64,000 nucleotides of DNA from positions 62,001 to 126,000 of the forward strand of contig NZ_JBHFQG010000005.1 of the NCBI RefSeq assembly GCF_041949975.1, given 5' to 3'. A program made the position numbers and the translations under genes. Shown piece after piece: positions 54,111 through 63,723 of this stretch (position 1 is its first letter; the number at the start of each line of letters is the position of its first letter). Under the pieces are notes generated by a model. It was not told where the DNA came from. It did not search any database and saw only the letters and a program-made list of their open reading frames with translations. Origin of the DNA: Alteribacillus sp041949975. GTDB lineage: Bacteria > Bacillota > Bacilli > Bacillales > Marinococcaceae.

Positions 54111-54944
54111 TTAACCGAGACGTCCGATATCGTTTACAGCCCTTTCCATGCTCTGGTCATAGGCCTGAAGAATACGCTGGTTTGATTCGAACATTCGATA
54201 AGAATTCATCATTTCTGTCATTGTCTGACCGGGATCTACATTAGATCGCTCAATAAATCCTTGATTTATTTGATAGGTAATATCCTCATTTCCTAACGCA
54301 CTTGGTAATTCTGCATCGTCCTCACCTTCTATTTCTAGGCGGAGCAATCCATTTCCTTCTTTGACGAGATCATTCGAATTTTCTGCATATCCAATGTCGA
54401 TTTGTCCTGCTTGTTCTCCATCTTCCGTTATAACCGTTCCATTTTCTTCTACTGTAAAGTTTTCATTGTTCACTTCAAGAGGCTCTCCATCTTCTCCAAG
54501 TACGTAGTACCCTTGACTCGTCGTTAAAAAGCCCTGACCGTCGACTGTCCAGCTGCCGTTTCTAGTAAAGCGGACTTCTCCATTTTCATTCTGGACAGTG
54601 AAAAAGAGTGAACCTTGTTCTCCGTCTTCATTTTCGGGAAGAACTCCTTGCAGCAAGCCGACATCAGTACTATTCCCCGTTTCCATCATGTCTCCTTGAG
54701 AAAAATTCGGGGTGCGTTCCTGCATATATACACCGGTTGCCAATTCACCAAACGGGATAGAACTTCTTCCAAACGGATAATTAGTATTTTGGGCTTGTAT
54801 GAGCATCTCTGGAAAAGTTCTTGTCGAACCTTTATCTTCCTTATAGCCGGGTGTGTTAATATTGGACATGTTATCATTAAGCATTTCGGTGCGGCGCTGC
54901 TGGGTAATCATACCGGAAGCGGCTCCATAGAAGCCTCTTAACAT
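54111..54944 (-). CDS. flhO: Flagellar hook-basal body protein FlhO
   Basis: 277 residues. N-terminal GFYGAASGMITQQRRTEMLNDNMSNINTPGYKED and C-terminal GFIERSNVDPGQTMTEMMNSYRMFESNQRIL are the FlgG-like rod signatures. Pairs with flhP 116 bases downstream. Frame intact although the flagellin-like gene at 26264 is broken, so another hag gene probably exists elsewhere. Confidence 0.93.
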   Translation of the reverse strand: MLRGFYGAASGMITQQRRTEMLNDNMSNINTPGYKEDKGSTRTFPEMLIQAQNTNYPFGRSSIPFGELATGVYMQERTPNFSQGDMMETGNSTDVGLLQGVLPENEDGEQGSLFFTVQNENGEVRFTRNGSWTVDGQGFLTTSQGYYVLGEDGEPLEVNNENFTVEENGTVITEDGEQAGQIDIGYAENSNDLVKEGNGLLRLEIEGEDDAELPSALGNEDITYQINQGFIERSNVDPGQTMTEMMNSYRMFESNQRILQAYDQSMERAVNDIGRLG

Positions 54945-55114
54945 ATATATTTCCTCCTATTCTAATACGCGGCAGAAAAAAAGATATCCGCAGCGCCGGT
55001 CTTTGGCTTGCCATCTAGTAATCACAAAAGCATTTATTTTTCATTTTATTAAACAAACAGAGAGATTCATGGATGGTCAGGGGCCTTTAAAAAGCTTTGG
55101 GCTTCGCCAATCTA

Positions 55115-56119
55115 TTATATCTTCACTTTTTTATTTGCCATCTTATCAAGGTTTTCCAGGAGAATGCCGGTTCCATTGGCGACACAATGCATAGGTTCCT
55201 CAGCTACAATAACAGGGACTTTCAGTTCATCAGCAAGCAGCTCATCCATCCCGTTTAACAGAGCTCCCCCTCCTGTCAAAATAACACCTCGGTCTATAAT
55301 GTCGGCAGAAAGTTCAGGTGGTGTACGTTCTAAGACGTTTTTAGCAGCGTGGACAATGTGATTGACTGACTCTGTCAACGCTTCGTATATTTCAGAAGAA
55401 TTAATCGCTATGGTGCGAGGCAGCCCGTTCACCATGTCTCTTCCTCTAATCTCAAGCTCTCTTTGATGTCCACCTGGCGCTACCGTTGCCACTTCCTTTT
55501 TCACCGTTTCTGCTGTACGTTCCCCAATCAAGAGCTTATAGTTCTTTTTAATATAATTTAATATGTCGAGATCGAACTGATCCCCAGCTGTTTTAATAGA
55601 AGAAGCTGTTACAATCGATCCCATGGATAATACGGCGATATCACTGGTGCCGCCGCCAATGTCTACAACCATATTTCCGCTCGGTTGGAATATATCCATG
55701 CCCGCACCAATAGCAGCTACTTTTGGCTCCTCTTCTATATATACATTTTTACTTCCGCTTTTTTCTGCAGCTTCAATAATAGCTTTTTGCTCTACGGAAG
55801 TAATATTAGTTGGACAGCAGATTAAAATACGAGGCTTTGACATCATACTTTTGGCATTGATCTTCATTAAATAATGTTTAAGCATCGCTTCGGTGTGATC
55901 AAAATCTGCGATCACGCCATCTTTCATGGGACGGATGGCCACAATATTTCCGGGAGTGCGCCCTACCATTCGGAATGCTTCTTCCCCTACCGCCATTATG
56001 TTCTTTGAATCTCTATCTATTGCTACTACGGCGGGCTCATCCAGAACAATTCCTTGTCCTTTAATATGTATGAGCACATTCGCTGTCCCTAAATCAATGC
56101 CAATATCCCTGCTAAACAC
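55115..56119 (-). CDS. mbl: Actin-like cell-shape protein Mbl
   Basis: 334 residues, MreB family: phosphate-1 loop IGIDLGTANVLIH, connect-1 and phosphate-2 VVDIGGGTSDIAVLS, adenosine motif GVILTGGGALLNGMDELL. Forms membrane filaments directing lateral wall synthesis. GTG start after AAGGAGGAATGAAGAC. Mbl is identified by position next to spoIIID and flhO; MreB proper sits elsewhere in Bacilli. Confidence 0.95.
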   Translation of the reverse strand: MFSRDIGIDLGTANVLIHIKGQGIVLDEPAVVAIDRDSKNIMAVGEEAFRMVGRTPGNIVAIRPMKDGVIADFDHTEAMLKHYLMKINAKSMMSKPRILICCPTNITSVEQKAIIEAAEKSGSKNVYIEEEPKVAAIGAGMDIFQPSGNMVVDIGGGTSDIAVLSMGSIVTASSIKTAGDQFDLDILNYIKKNYKLLIGERTAETVKKEVATVAPGGHQRELEIRGRDMVNGLPRTIAINSSEIYEALTESVNHIVHAAKNVLERTPPELSADIIDRGVILTGGGALLNGMDELLADELKVPVIVAEEPMHCVANGTGILLENLDKMANKKVKI

Positions 56120-56437
56120 GTCTTCATTCCTCCTTCAAATGTAAAAACTCCCATTAATCTGAATCTATATACTCATTTCATTAAGATTCTCTGTTTATGT
56201 CATGCTAAGGTATCAAGTCATTAGTCTCTAATATGTCATTTTATCATATTTAATTTAAAAGCGGAATATAAATGAAAAATCATGTCGAATATTGAAAGAA
56301 TTCCATTATTTTTATCTTTTCAGGAAATAAGAGCAGAGGTTCCCACTTTTAAACCTAAAAAATGCGCCCCGTGCCTGTTGAGCGGGACACATTCGTTAGT
56401 GTATGCTATTTTACCCCTTTATCATACGTCAAGCTAC

Positions 56438-56465
56438 TTCAAAAGAGTCCCCACTCTCTTTTGAA
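56438..56465 (-). terminator. Hairpin after spoIIID
   Basis: TTCAAAAGAG/CTCTTTTGAA perfect 10-bp stem between spoIIID and mbl; no T-run, so partial termination is likely. Confidence 0.55.
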
Positions 56466-56526
56466 ACAGCCTTCCTTTTTACAAATTGATTTCGGAGACG
56501 AGTTTAATGTCTTCTCCTAGATGGCA

Positions 56527-56805
56527 TTAAGCAGAAGGTTCCGTTTCAAGCTGCTGTTTGTCTTTTTTATATTTTATTTTCGTCGCTTCTCCACCGCGGA
56601 GATGACGAATGGATTTATGATATTCCAAAATGTGTTTCACTTCCTCTGCAAGCTCTGGGTTTATATCGGGCAGCCTTTCTGTTAAATCTTTATGCACCGT
56701 GCTTTTAGAAACGCCAAATTCCCTGGCTATTGTTCTTACTGTTTTGCGAGTTTCCACAATATACCTGCCCATCTTGATGGTTCGTTCTTTGATGTAATCG
56801 TGCAC
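56527..56805 (-). CDS. spoIIID: Sporulation transcription factor SpoIIID
   Basis: 92 residues, almost identical in pattern to B. subtilis SpoIIID: MHDYIKERTIKMGRYIVETR, HTH TIAREFGVSKSTVHKDLTERL, basic tail YHKSIRHLRGGEATKIKYKK. Mother-cell regulator acting with sigma-E, switching genes before sigma-K. GTG start after AGGAGGCGAGTGGT, as in related species. Confidence 0.97.
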   Translation of the reverse strand: MHDYIKERTIKMGRYIVETRKTVRTIAREFGVSKSTVHKDLTERLPDINPELAEEVKHILEYHKSIRHLRGGEATKIKYKKDKQQLETEPSA

Positions 56806-57048
56806 ACCACTCGCCTCCTACTCAATCTTGGTGATTTAGTACATTTTATTAACAGAAGGCGTCAGATATACCAAAAAGTCCTATAGGACAAGGGTTTTGC
56901 TTATATAATATTGTTTCGAACGTTTTCGACAGGAAAAATGAAACGTTTCTTGTCACATACAGGCGATTTATTCCCCAGAGAATCATTCAAAAGAAAAAAG
57001 GTCTCCTTTTTATGGGACACCTTTTTCGACCATATAAGATTCATTTTG

Positions 57049-57711
57049 TTAGAAAATAATTTTCCCATTATCTTTTCGAGTAATTTCAACTAGGTCACCG
57101 AGCGTCCTTTTTCCTCGATCTCTGATGTGATAACAAAGCTCCACTAATAAATGAGCAGTAGTTAAAGCATCGCCGAGCGCGCTATGACGTTCAAAAATTT
57201 TGGACCCAAATTGCAGGGCATAATGAGTGAGATCACGCATATCCCAAGAAGGATTTAAATAACCAATCACATCGAGGGTGTCGATATACAAAGGTTCATC
57301 AAACGTGAATTTATAGCGCTGCAATTCTTTTTTCAAAACCATAATATCAAAAGCGAGATAATGACCAACCCACCCGCTGCTGTCATTTCCCTCCACAAAC
57401 TTATAAAAGGCTTCAATCGCTTCTAACGAGTTTGGAGCACCGTTCACTTGTTCTTGTCGAATGCCGGTGAGATTCATTATTTCCCGGGGAATATTGCGCT
57501 CAGGATCTACATACGTTTGAAACGTTTTATCCGTCACTTCCATTCCCTCTACTTGAACTGCCCCAATTTCAATCATCCGGTCTTTGTTCCCTATTGCGAA
57601 ACCGGTCGTTTCTGTATCAAACACCGTAAAACTTATTTCCTTTAACGGAGTATTAAGCGGCAGCTGATTATTTAATTGGTAATGGAGAGAATTCTTTTTC
57701 CAAAACATCAT
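57049..57711 (-). CDS. DEDDh 3'-5' exonuclease (DnaQ/PolC-epsilon-like)
   Basis: 220 residues. Exo I FTVFDTETTGF, Exo II GHYLAFDIMVL, Exo III-epsilon HSALGDALTTAHLL give the complete DEDDh set. Works as a proofreading-like nuclease. Downstream of the DUF294 gene by 32 bases; this pair is common in Bacilli next to acetate-type symporters. A hairpin at about 56998-57031 may end the operon. Confidence 0.9.
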   Translation of the reverse strand: MMFWKKNSLHYQLNNQLPLNTPLKEISFTVFDTETTGFAIGNKDRMIEIGAVQVEGMEVTDKTFQTYVDPERNIPREIMNLTGIRQEQVNGAPNSLEAIEAFYKFVEGNDSSGWVGHYLAFDIMVLKKELQRYKFTFDEPLYIDTLDVIGYLNPSWDMRDLTHYALQFGSKIFERHSALGDALTTAHLLVELCYHIRDRGKRTLGDLVEITRKDNGKIIF

Positions 57712-57742
57712 CGTTGTTCGCTCCTTTTATCGTTCCGCTTTT

Positions 57743-59683
57743 TCACATCATTCCAAAAGAGTTTACTGTTTGTGTTTGCAGAGAACGAATCGATTTCAGG
57801 GCAGCCATTAATTCCTCTTTATCTCTGGATTTCATTTGGGTAAATTTAATTTCACTTGAATTGCCTTCTCCACGCATGTAACGATTCCATGACTGCTCTA
57901 CCCTGACTTTCAAAACGACTTGATAAGCAAATCGTAATTCATCCGCAGTTTTCTCACTCAATACCGATTTATCTTTTAATGCAGCGATCATTTGAAGCGG
58001 ACTTTCTCCAAAAATGCCGTGTGTTGCTGACAAAATTTGTAAGGAGTGGTGAAAAGGAAACAATGCATGTTTCTTGATATCTATTCCTTGCCTTTCAACC
58101 CTGAAAAGAGCACGTATTGGATGATCTAATATAGGGACTGGATTGTTTTTTTCTTGTTCTGCTGCGCGGAATAAAAATATCTTTGATTTTTCAATCTGTG
58201 CGCGCACCATACGCACAAAATCGTCTTTTAATGTCAGCTTGCCGTATAAATAACGAAAAGCTAGAAAGTTATGACCGAGCAGTATGTTTTCATTGGTTGC
58301 GCGAAGCCCCCACGTGCGTAAGCGGTCCCTCCAATGGGAAATAGTTCCGCGCCAGTTCGATTCACTGGCCATCATATTTCCATCGCACCGCTTGTATCCT
58401 GCCCGCTCCAGCCAATAAACGATTTCGTTTCCTAAAGCACGAAAATATGTCTCTATTTTTTCTTTATCTTTTTCATTGGCAGGGTCACCATATACGAGAA
58501 AATGATCCTGATCGGTAAGTATAAACTGCTCTGCCCGGCCTCCGCTTCCCATTAAAAAGAAGGCAAAGGCAGCCGGCGGTTCACCGTGCTTTCTTTTCAC
58601 ATTCTCCAGGGCCAGCTCCACACAGTGGCGGACTAACCGATCATATAGCTTCATTACAATTTCCAGGGTATGAAGCGTAGGTATCTCATCATGGATTAAG
58701 TTGGCGAGTACATCATAAATTGCATTTTTCACGCTGGATAGCGTCTTTTCATCAGATGCCTCAATTTCTTGCAAAATATCAAATGTTCCTCTGTTTTTCT
58801 TTTTTAACAAATCTGATAAAGTGATCATCCCTACGATTTTTCGATGATCATCTTCTTCTGTGACAGGGAGGTGTTTCACACCGTTCATCAGAAAGCTTGA
58901 CATGGCTTCATAATAATAGGCTTGTCTTGTAATAATATAGGGATTCTTGCTCATTATCTCACCAGCTGTGCTTTTCCCGTCTTTTTCTGCTGCCACTACC
59001 CTCTGCACTAGATCTTTTTCCGTAATGATGCCTGCTAAGTGTTTCTGTTCATTTTCTACGATGACAGAACTCGCACTTTCCTCCACCATTCTTGCCGCAA
59101 CCTCTGCTATCGGAGTATCTACCGCTGCCTTCACTGCTGGGGTATTCATGAAATCCTGAACCCTTTGAATAAAAGGGTCGGTTTCCCCCCATTGATTGGC
59201 AAGATGTACTTGTTCGGCGAGTGAGGCATAAATATCACGGAGCCTGACAGAGATCTGCCGTAGAACATAGTCCCTTACTTCTTCCTGGGTCCAGCGGGCT
59301 TCCATGACCGAATATGGAATATGAAGGCATACCGCATCTTCTACGGCCCTTACTTCTACTGTATAAGGGTAATCGTAGTGAGACGGTTCTCCAAGAAAAT
59401 CAGCTAAGCTTGAAAAACCTATGATTTCTCCAGTTTCAAGGACTTCCAGAACTTCATGATTTTTATTCGTTTCGTGAAAAGCTACGTAGACTTCTGTGAC
59501 CCCTTCTAAAATTAAAAGCAAGCCCTCGCGGGGACTTTGTGAATGTAGGACCCGTTCGGTTTTCTCATATTTTTTTAACGTACAATCTTCCATGAAAGCA
59601 CCAAATTCAGCGGCTGATGCGCCACTGAATATGGGATGATTATAAATTTGGTTATAATAAGCTTTATTTTCCTGTTCCATCAT
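57743..59683 (-). CDS. DUF294 nucleotidyltransferase-like protein with cNMP-binding and CBS domains
   Basis: 646 residues: cyclic-nucleotide-binding-like domain (about 15-140), two CBS domains (about 175-300, VNEKxL-type ENEQKHLAGIITEKDLVQRVV and GMITLSDLL), then a DUF294 GlnD/GlnE-like nucleotidyltransferase domain (LMGSGGRAEQFILTDQDHFLVY) with a DUF294_C region. Probably a signalling adenylyl/uridylyl transferase controlling the symporter it overlaps by 20 bases. Confidence 0.9.
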   Translation of the reverse strand: MMEQENKAYYNQIYNHPIFSGASAAEFGAFMEDCTLKKYEKTERVLHSQSPREGLLLILEGVTEVYVAFHETNKNHEVLEVLETGEIIGFSSLADFLGEPSHYDYPYTVEVRAVEDAVCLHIPYSVMEARWTQEEVRDYVLRQISVRLRDIYASLAEQVHLANQWGETDPFIQRVQDFMNTPAVKAAVDTPIAEVAARMVEESASSVIVENEQKHLAGIITEKDLVQRVVAAEKDGKSTAGEIMSKNPYIITRQAYYYEAMSSFLMNGVKHLPVTEEDDHRKIVGMITLSDLLKKKNRGTFDILQEIEASDEKTLSSVKNAIYDVLANLIHDEIPTLHTLEIVMKLYDRLVRHCVELALENVKRKHGEPPAAFAFFLMGSGGRAEQFILTDQDHFLVYGDPANEKDKEKIETYFRALGNEIVYWLERAGYKRCDGNMMASESNWRGTISHWRDRLRTWGLRATNENILLGHNFLAFRYLYGKLTLKDDFVRMVRAQIEKSKIFLFRAAEQEKNNPVPILDHPIRALFRVERQGIDIKKHALFPFHHSLQILSATHGIFGESPLQMIAALKDKSVLSEKTADELRFAYQVVLKVRVEQSWNRYMRGEGNSSEIKFTQMKSRDKEELMAALKSIRSLQTQTVNSFGMM

Positions 59684-61325
59684 TCATCCAAACCTCGCCA
59701 TCTTTATATGTCATTTGTTCCGGATAACGGAGATCAATGACATCATCCTGCAAGTGCTGTGCTGGCGGTGCTGTAGCGAGTGACACGATCACACAAGCAA
59801 GGAAGTTAATCGGAACACCAATTAGACCTGCACCTGTATCTTGAATGCCAAAGAGCATGATACCGTTCATCGCTAAGAAAATGTAACAGAGTGTACTGGC
59901 CAGACCTACTAGCATTCCCGCAACCGCACCCTGGGAGTTCATACGCTTCCACCATACGCCAAGGAACAGAACTGGGAAGAAAGTTCCTCCGGCGAGAGCA
60001 AATGCCCAGGCAACGATCTGCGTGATAACCCCTGGTGGATCCAGCGCCACCAAACCAGCAACAATGGTCGACAGAACAATTGCTATCCGCCCTGCGTTTA
60101 GACGTCTTTGGTCGGTTGCTTTCGGGTTCACAAGACGGTAGTAAATATCATGCGCAAAAGAGGAAGAAATCGTAATGAGAAGTCCGCCGGCTGTAGATAA
60201 CGCAGCAGCCATTGCCCCTGCAGCTACCAAACCAATCACAAACATTCCTAAGTTTGCGATTTCTGGCGTAGCCATTACGACCATATCGTTTCCAACCGCG
60301 ATTTCAGTCCAATCTAATACACCATCTCCATCCTGGTCAGCTATTTCCAGCAAACCGGTATTAATCCAGCTTTCTGTCCAGGCTGGCAGATCATCGATAG
60401 ACTGACCGGCAACTTGCGTCATTAGAATAAAACGAGAGAAAGCAGCATAGGCCGGTGCAGATAAATATAAGAAACCAATGAATAATAACGCCCATGCCCC
60501 GCTCCAGCGAGCTGCTTTCATCGTGCTTACGGTATAAAAGCGGACAATAACGTGTGGCAAGGCAGAAGTCCCTACCATTAATGTAAATAATAGTGCAATA
60601 AACTGACTTTTATCGCTTTCAGCAAACGGAGCAAAGTATTCTGACAGGCCTAACTCTTGGTCGATCGCTCCGATCTCATCCACTACATTTCCATAAGTCA
60701 GCCATGGAAGCGGATTTCCTGAAACCTGTAAAGACATAAATACAATCGGAATAATGTATGCCACGATGAGAATGAGGTATTGTGCCACCTGCGTCCAGGT
60801 TATCCCTTTCATTCCGCCAAGCGTGGCATAAATAGCTATGATAACGACACCTATCATGGTTCCGTACATTGCTGGGATACTAAACAATCTCCCAATTACA
60901 ACTCCGGAACCAGACAGCTGTCCAATAATATAAGTAAAACTGATAATGATTGTCGCAACCGCAGCAATCAGACGCGCCGGATTGCTGTCAAAACGGTCGC
61001 CGATGAACTCCGGTACAGTGAACCGTCCATACTTTCTCAACTGTGGTGCAAGCAGGAATGTTAAGAGCAAATAGCCGCCTGTCCAGCCCATAATATACGC
61101 AAGACCGTCGTAGCCAAGCGCCATAACCGTTCCGGCCATCCCAATAAAGGAAGCAGCACTCATCCAGTCCCCGCCTATTGCCATCCCGTTCCAGAAAGGC
61201 GGTATGCCGCGGCTTGCAACATAGAAATCTGATGTTTGTTTTGCTCGGTTAAATATAGAAATACCAATGTACAGTGCAAAGGTAGCAAGTATAAGACCAA
61301 GAGATACTAAAGTTTGAGCGTCCAA
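59664..61325 (-). CDS. Sodium:solute symporter, acetate/short-chain acid type (large subunit)
   Basis: 553 residues with about 13 membrane helices. SSS-family motifs: YVASRGIPPFWNGMAIGGDWMSAASFIGM, TVPEFIGDRFDSNPARLIAA, GGMKGITWTQVAQYLIL, AALSTAGGLLITISSSFAHDIYY. The adjacent DUF4212 gene and DUF294 kinase-like partner define the VC_2705-type subfamily, which likely imports acetate, propionate or pyruvate-like acids. Confidence 0.92.
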   Translation of the reverse strand: MDAQTLVSLGLILATFALYIGISIFNRAKQTSDFYVASRGIPPFWNGMAIGGDWMSAASFIGMAGTVMALGYDGLAYIMGWTGGYLLLTFLLAPQLRKYGRFTVPEFIGDRFDSNPARLIAAVATIIISFTYIIGQLSGSGVVIGRLFSIPAMYGTMIGVVIIAIYATLGGMKGITWTQVAQYLILIVAYIIPIVFMSLQVSGNPLPWLTYGNVVDEIGAIDQELGLSEYFAPFAESDKSQFIALLFTLMVGTSALPHVIVRFYTVSTMKAARWSGAWALLFIGFLYLSAPAYAAFSRFILMTQVAGQSIDDLPAWTESWINTGLLEIADQDGDGVLDWTEIAVGNDMVVMATPEIANLGMFVIGLVAAGAMAAALSTAGGLLITISSSFAHDIYYRLVNPKATDQRRLNAGRIAIVLSTIVAGLVALDPPGVITQIVAWAFALAGGTFFPVLFLGVWWKRMNSQGAVAGMLVGLASTLCYIFLAMNGIMLFGIQDTGAGLIGVPINFLACVIVSLATAPPAQHLQDDVIDLRYPEQMTYKDGEVWMNDGTGK

Positions 61326-61395
61326 GCTGATCCCCCCTAATGAATTAGTGCATTTGTGTAATATTTTTTACTTGGTGCTGTAGATTGTTTTTCTA

Positions 61396-61698
61396 TTAAT
61401 GATCTACTGTTTTTCCACTGCTGATAGTGACATTTGCTTCATCAGCAATACCAAATTTCTTGTCTACCCTATCACTGAGTACAGCGTTTGAGAATAAGCA
61501 GAGAATAAAGATAACCACTGCCCCTTGAGAACCCATATAATAATGGATTTCCACACCTAGAAATTTAAATTGAGAAAAAAATTCAGCAAATGCTACTACA
61601 CCAAAAGAAACGAGAAAACCAATGCTTAAGAATATAACTATCAAGGTAGTCCTAGTACGAAAATATGCGTCTGCTACTTCTTTATCAACTTTTTTCAA
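61396..61698 (-). CDS. DUF4212 symporter small subunit
   Basis: 100 residues, two membrane helices (TTLIVIFLSIGFLVSFGVV; GAVVIFILCLFSNAV) and the family LGVEIHYYMGSQGA motif. Obligate partner of the downstream SSS symporter in this subfamily; together the two form the functional permease. Ribosome site GGAGGTGAAGC precedes the ATG. Confidence 0.9.
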   Translation of the reverse strand: MKKVDKEVADAYFRTRTTLIVIFLSIGFLVSFGVVAFAEFFSQFKFLGVEIHYYMGSQGAVVIFILCLFSNAVLSDRVDKKFGIADEANVTISSGKTVDH

Positions 61699-61816
61699 AA
61701 TGCTTCACCTCCGCAAAAAATTCACAGCATATTTACAGCAGCTAACACTTTTAAGCTTTTCTCACCCCCTTCACATAATAAAATCGCTTACAAATTTATT
61801 TTTGTAAAAATTTACT

Positions 61817-62098
61817 CTATGAAGCAGATTTATTAGAATTGTTCTTTTTTAAAACTGACGGCTCGGATTCCGTATGTTTACAATTCTTACATATTTTCAT
61901 CGGTGTTTTCCTCTTTGCCAATACAAGATTGGTGAGTATGACAGCCGGGATAAATAAGAAAAATACAGGGTCAGCAGCCAGTCCGATAAGAATAGCCGCA
62001 ATGATCGGAAGTGTTGACATAAAGAATACATATCGTATCGGAGACATTATCCAAAGCTCACTTTTACCGCAATTGTTGCACCGCGGCACTTCTGCCAT
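61817..62098 (-). CDS. Zinc-ribbon membrane protein
   Basis: 93 residues from ATG 62098 (TTAGGAGGGTTGGTT). N-terminal CNNCGKSELW and C-terminal CKNCKHTE form a split four-Cys zinc ribbon flanking two membrane helices. Unknown role; adjacent to another small membrane gene on the same strand. Confidence 0.75.
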   Translation of the reverse strand: MAEVPRCNNCGKSELWIMSPIRYVFFMSTLPIIAAILIGLAADPVFFLFIPAVILTNLVLAKRKTPMKICKNCKHTESEPSVLKKNNSNKSAS

Positions 62099-62134
62099 AA
62101 CCAACCCTCCTAATAAAAAATCGGGCACTCTTTT

Positions 62135-62317
62135 TTATCTAAATTCAAATATCATTTGCACCGTTTCCCAAAACGGCATTGGAACCCTGGCTATTTCTAT
62201 GATGAGATAAAAGCCGATAGCTGCGAATGGAACCGTGAGAAGAAGCGGTTTCTTATATTTAATCGTTGCAATTAAGCTGGCAATAGCTATCACCCAGAAC
62301 AAAATGATTGCTATCAT
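62135..62317 (-). CDS. Small membrane protein, 60 aa
   Basis: Two hydrophobic helices (MIAIILFWVIAIASLIATIK; LLLTVPFAAIGFYLIIEIA) and a short tail. AAAGGAGAGAGAGCAG ribosome site. It precedes the zinc-ribbon gene by 36 bases, suggesting one small operon. No recognised family. Confidence 0.7.
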   Translation of the reverse strand: MIAIILFWVIAIASLIATIKYKKPLLLTVPFAAIGFYLIIEIARVPMPFWETVQMIFEFR

Positions 62318-62633
62318 CTGCTCTCTCTCCTTTCTGCTAAAAACGGTAGAAAGCCCGCGCGATCAACTATCCGAACGCTTTGTTTCCCATTTTAAGTAAT
62401 ATGGAACAAAAAAACTGTTTTCGTTCAAATGTATGTGTTTAAACTTTGTTATAATACACATTATTTCAAATTTTCTGATATGTAGTCAACTAATATTGTT
62501 TAAAAATTGTCAAAAAAGAGTCCAAGGATAAAGAAAAACTTATAACTTTGCCAAAATTACTGAATGGAACGGTAAGTCAGCTGCTTTTTCTCCACTTCCA
62601 GATCCCGAAGACTGCTGCCTAACAAATAAAAAA

Positions 62634-62660
62634 CTGCCCGGGGGCCGAGAGCCCGGACAG
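62634..62660 (-). terminator. Terminator of spoIIQ
   Basis: GC-rich stem CTGTCCGGGC with CCCGGGCAG followed by TTTTTTATTTG on the minus strand; the rest of 62318-62633 has no gene. Confidence 0.75.
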
Positions 62661-62670
62661 TAATGAGATT

Positions 62671-63597
62671 TTATTCTTCTTCATTTTCTTCGTCGGCTAC
62701 TGTATCTTCTTCCTCTTGTTGATCAGAAGAGTCTTCTTCATTCGCATCATCTTCTGTGTCTTCTTCATCATCTCCGTCAAAGATTGGAAATTCATCTAAA
62801 GAAGATTCTTCTTCCTGATTTGCTTCGTCTTCGTTACCTTCTGTGTTTTCTTCTTCACTATTTTCAGGCTGCTGCAAATCATTGATTTTTTGATGGAAAG
62901 CATCAGAAGGATTGAGCGGTTCGCCGTTCATGCGAATTTCAAAGTGTGCATGAACCCCAGCATCGCTATTATATACATTTCTTCCAGCCATCCCAATAAC
63001 AGAGCCTTGTGTAATGGTGTCGCCTTCTTCTACTTGAAGATCTTCTAAACTGTTGTAAGAAGTTACAATATCATTGTCATGTTTAACATCTACTACATAT
63101 CCTAACACGTCATCTTTTTCGACTTTTACGACTTCACCAGTAGCTGCAGCAGTTACTTCAAATGTTTCTCCATCTTTTGCTGCAATGTCAATTCCTTTGT
63201 TTTGGTAGTACATATTATTGTAATAAACTAGAGCGTCTTGTTGTTCCTCGGCTGCTGCGTCATGATCGTAATAATATCCAATGATATCTACGCTCTCTTC
63301 ATCAGTCACTGGCATTTGCAGAGTCTCATTTCCAGCGGCCGTTGGTACAGTGTCTTCATCTGTTCCCGGATTATCGGAAGCATTATTCCACTCCTGCTCG
63401 TCACCAAATGGTTCATCTTCCTCGGCCTGGTCAGTACCAGCAGGGCTTTGAATTAGAAAATATGCTCCTAGGAGAACAGCACAAGCGCTAAGATAGACAG
63501 CAGGCCAAAACCAGCTTTTTCTTGTCCACTGACGCACTTTGCTTCCCCATCCTCTTGATTCACGGGTGGCAGATTGCTGTTTTTCTTCATCTTTCAT
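62671..63597 (-). CDS. spoIIQ: Stage II sporulation protein SpoIIQ (degenerate M23)
   Basis: 308 residues: basic cytoplasmic N-terminus, one membrane helix (PAVYLSACAVLLGAYFLIQ), LytM/M23-like domain (about 120-235) and a long Glu/Asp tail. The first zinc ligand is replaced (YYQNKGIDIAA, Asn where active enzymes have His) while the HAHFE pair remains, as in Bacillus SpoIIQ, which serves as a scaffold binding SpoIIIAH across the forespore membranes rather than as a peptidase. Confidence 0.9.
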   Translation of the reverse strand: MKDEEKQQSATRESRGWGSKVRQWTRKSWFWPAVYLSACAVLLGAYFLIQSPAGTDQAEEDEPFGDEQEWNNASDNPGTDEDTVPTAAGNETLQMPVTDEESVDIIGYYYDHDAAAEEQQDALVYYNNMYYQNKGIDIAAKDGETFEVTAAATGEVVKVEKDDVLGYVVDVKHDNDIVTSYNSLEDLQVEEGDTITQGSVIGMAGRNVYNSDAGVHAHFEIRMNGEPLNPSDAFHQKINDLQQPENSEEENTEGNEDEANQEEESSLDEFPIFDGDDEEDTEDDANEEDSSDQQEEEDTVADEENEEE

Positions 63598-63618
63598 TTG
63601 ATCATCACCTCAGCACCC

Positions 63619-63647
63619 ATTCTGATCAGATGTGAGGAAAAATATAC
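63619..63647 (-). promoter_or_regulatory. Probable sigma-F promoter of spoIIQ
   Basis: Minus strand GTATA, 15 bases, GATCAGAAT, against the sigma-F pattern GYATA-N15-GGNNANANT (one mismatch). Predicted start about 15 bases before the coding ATG. Confidence 0.5.
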
Positions 63648-63723
63648 CTTTTCACAAAAAAATAACCAGAAATTTTAAGCATAATTGCTGAAAAAGTGAA
63701 ATTTTCAGGCTATTAAGCATGCA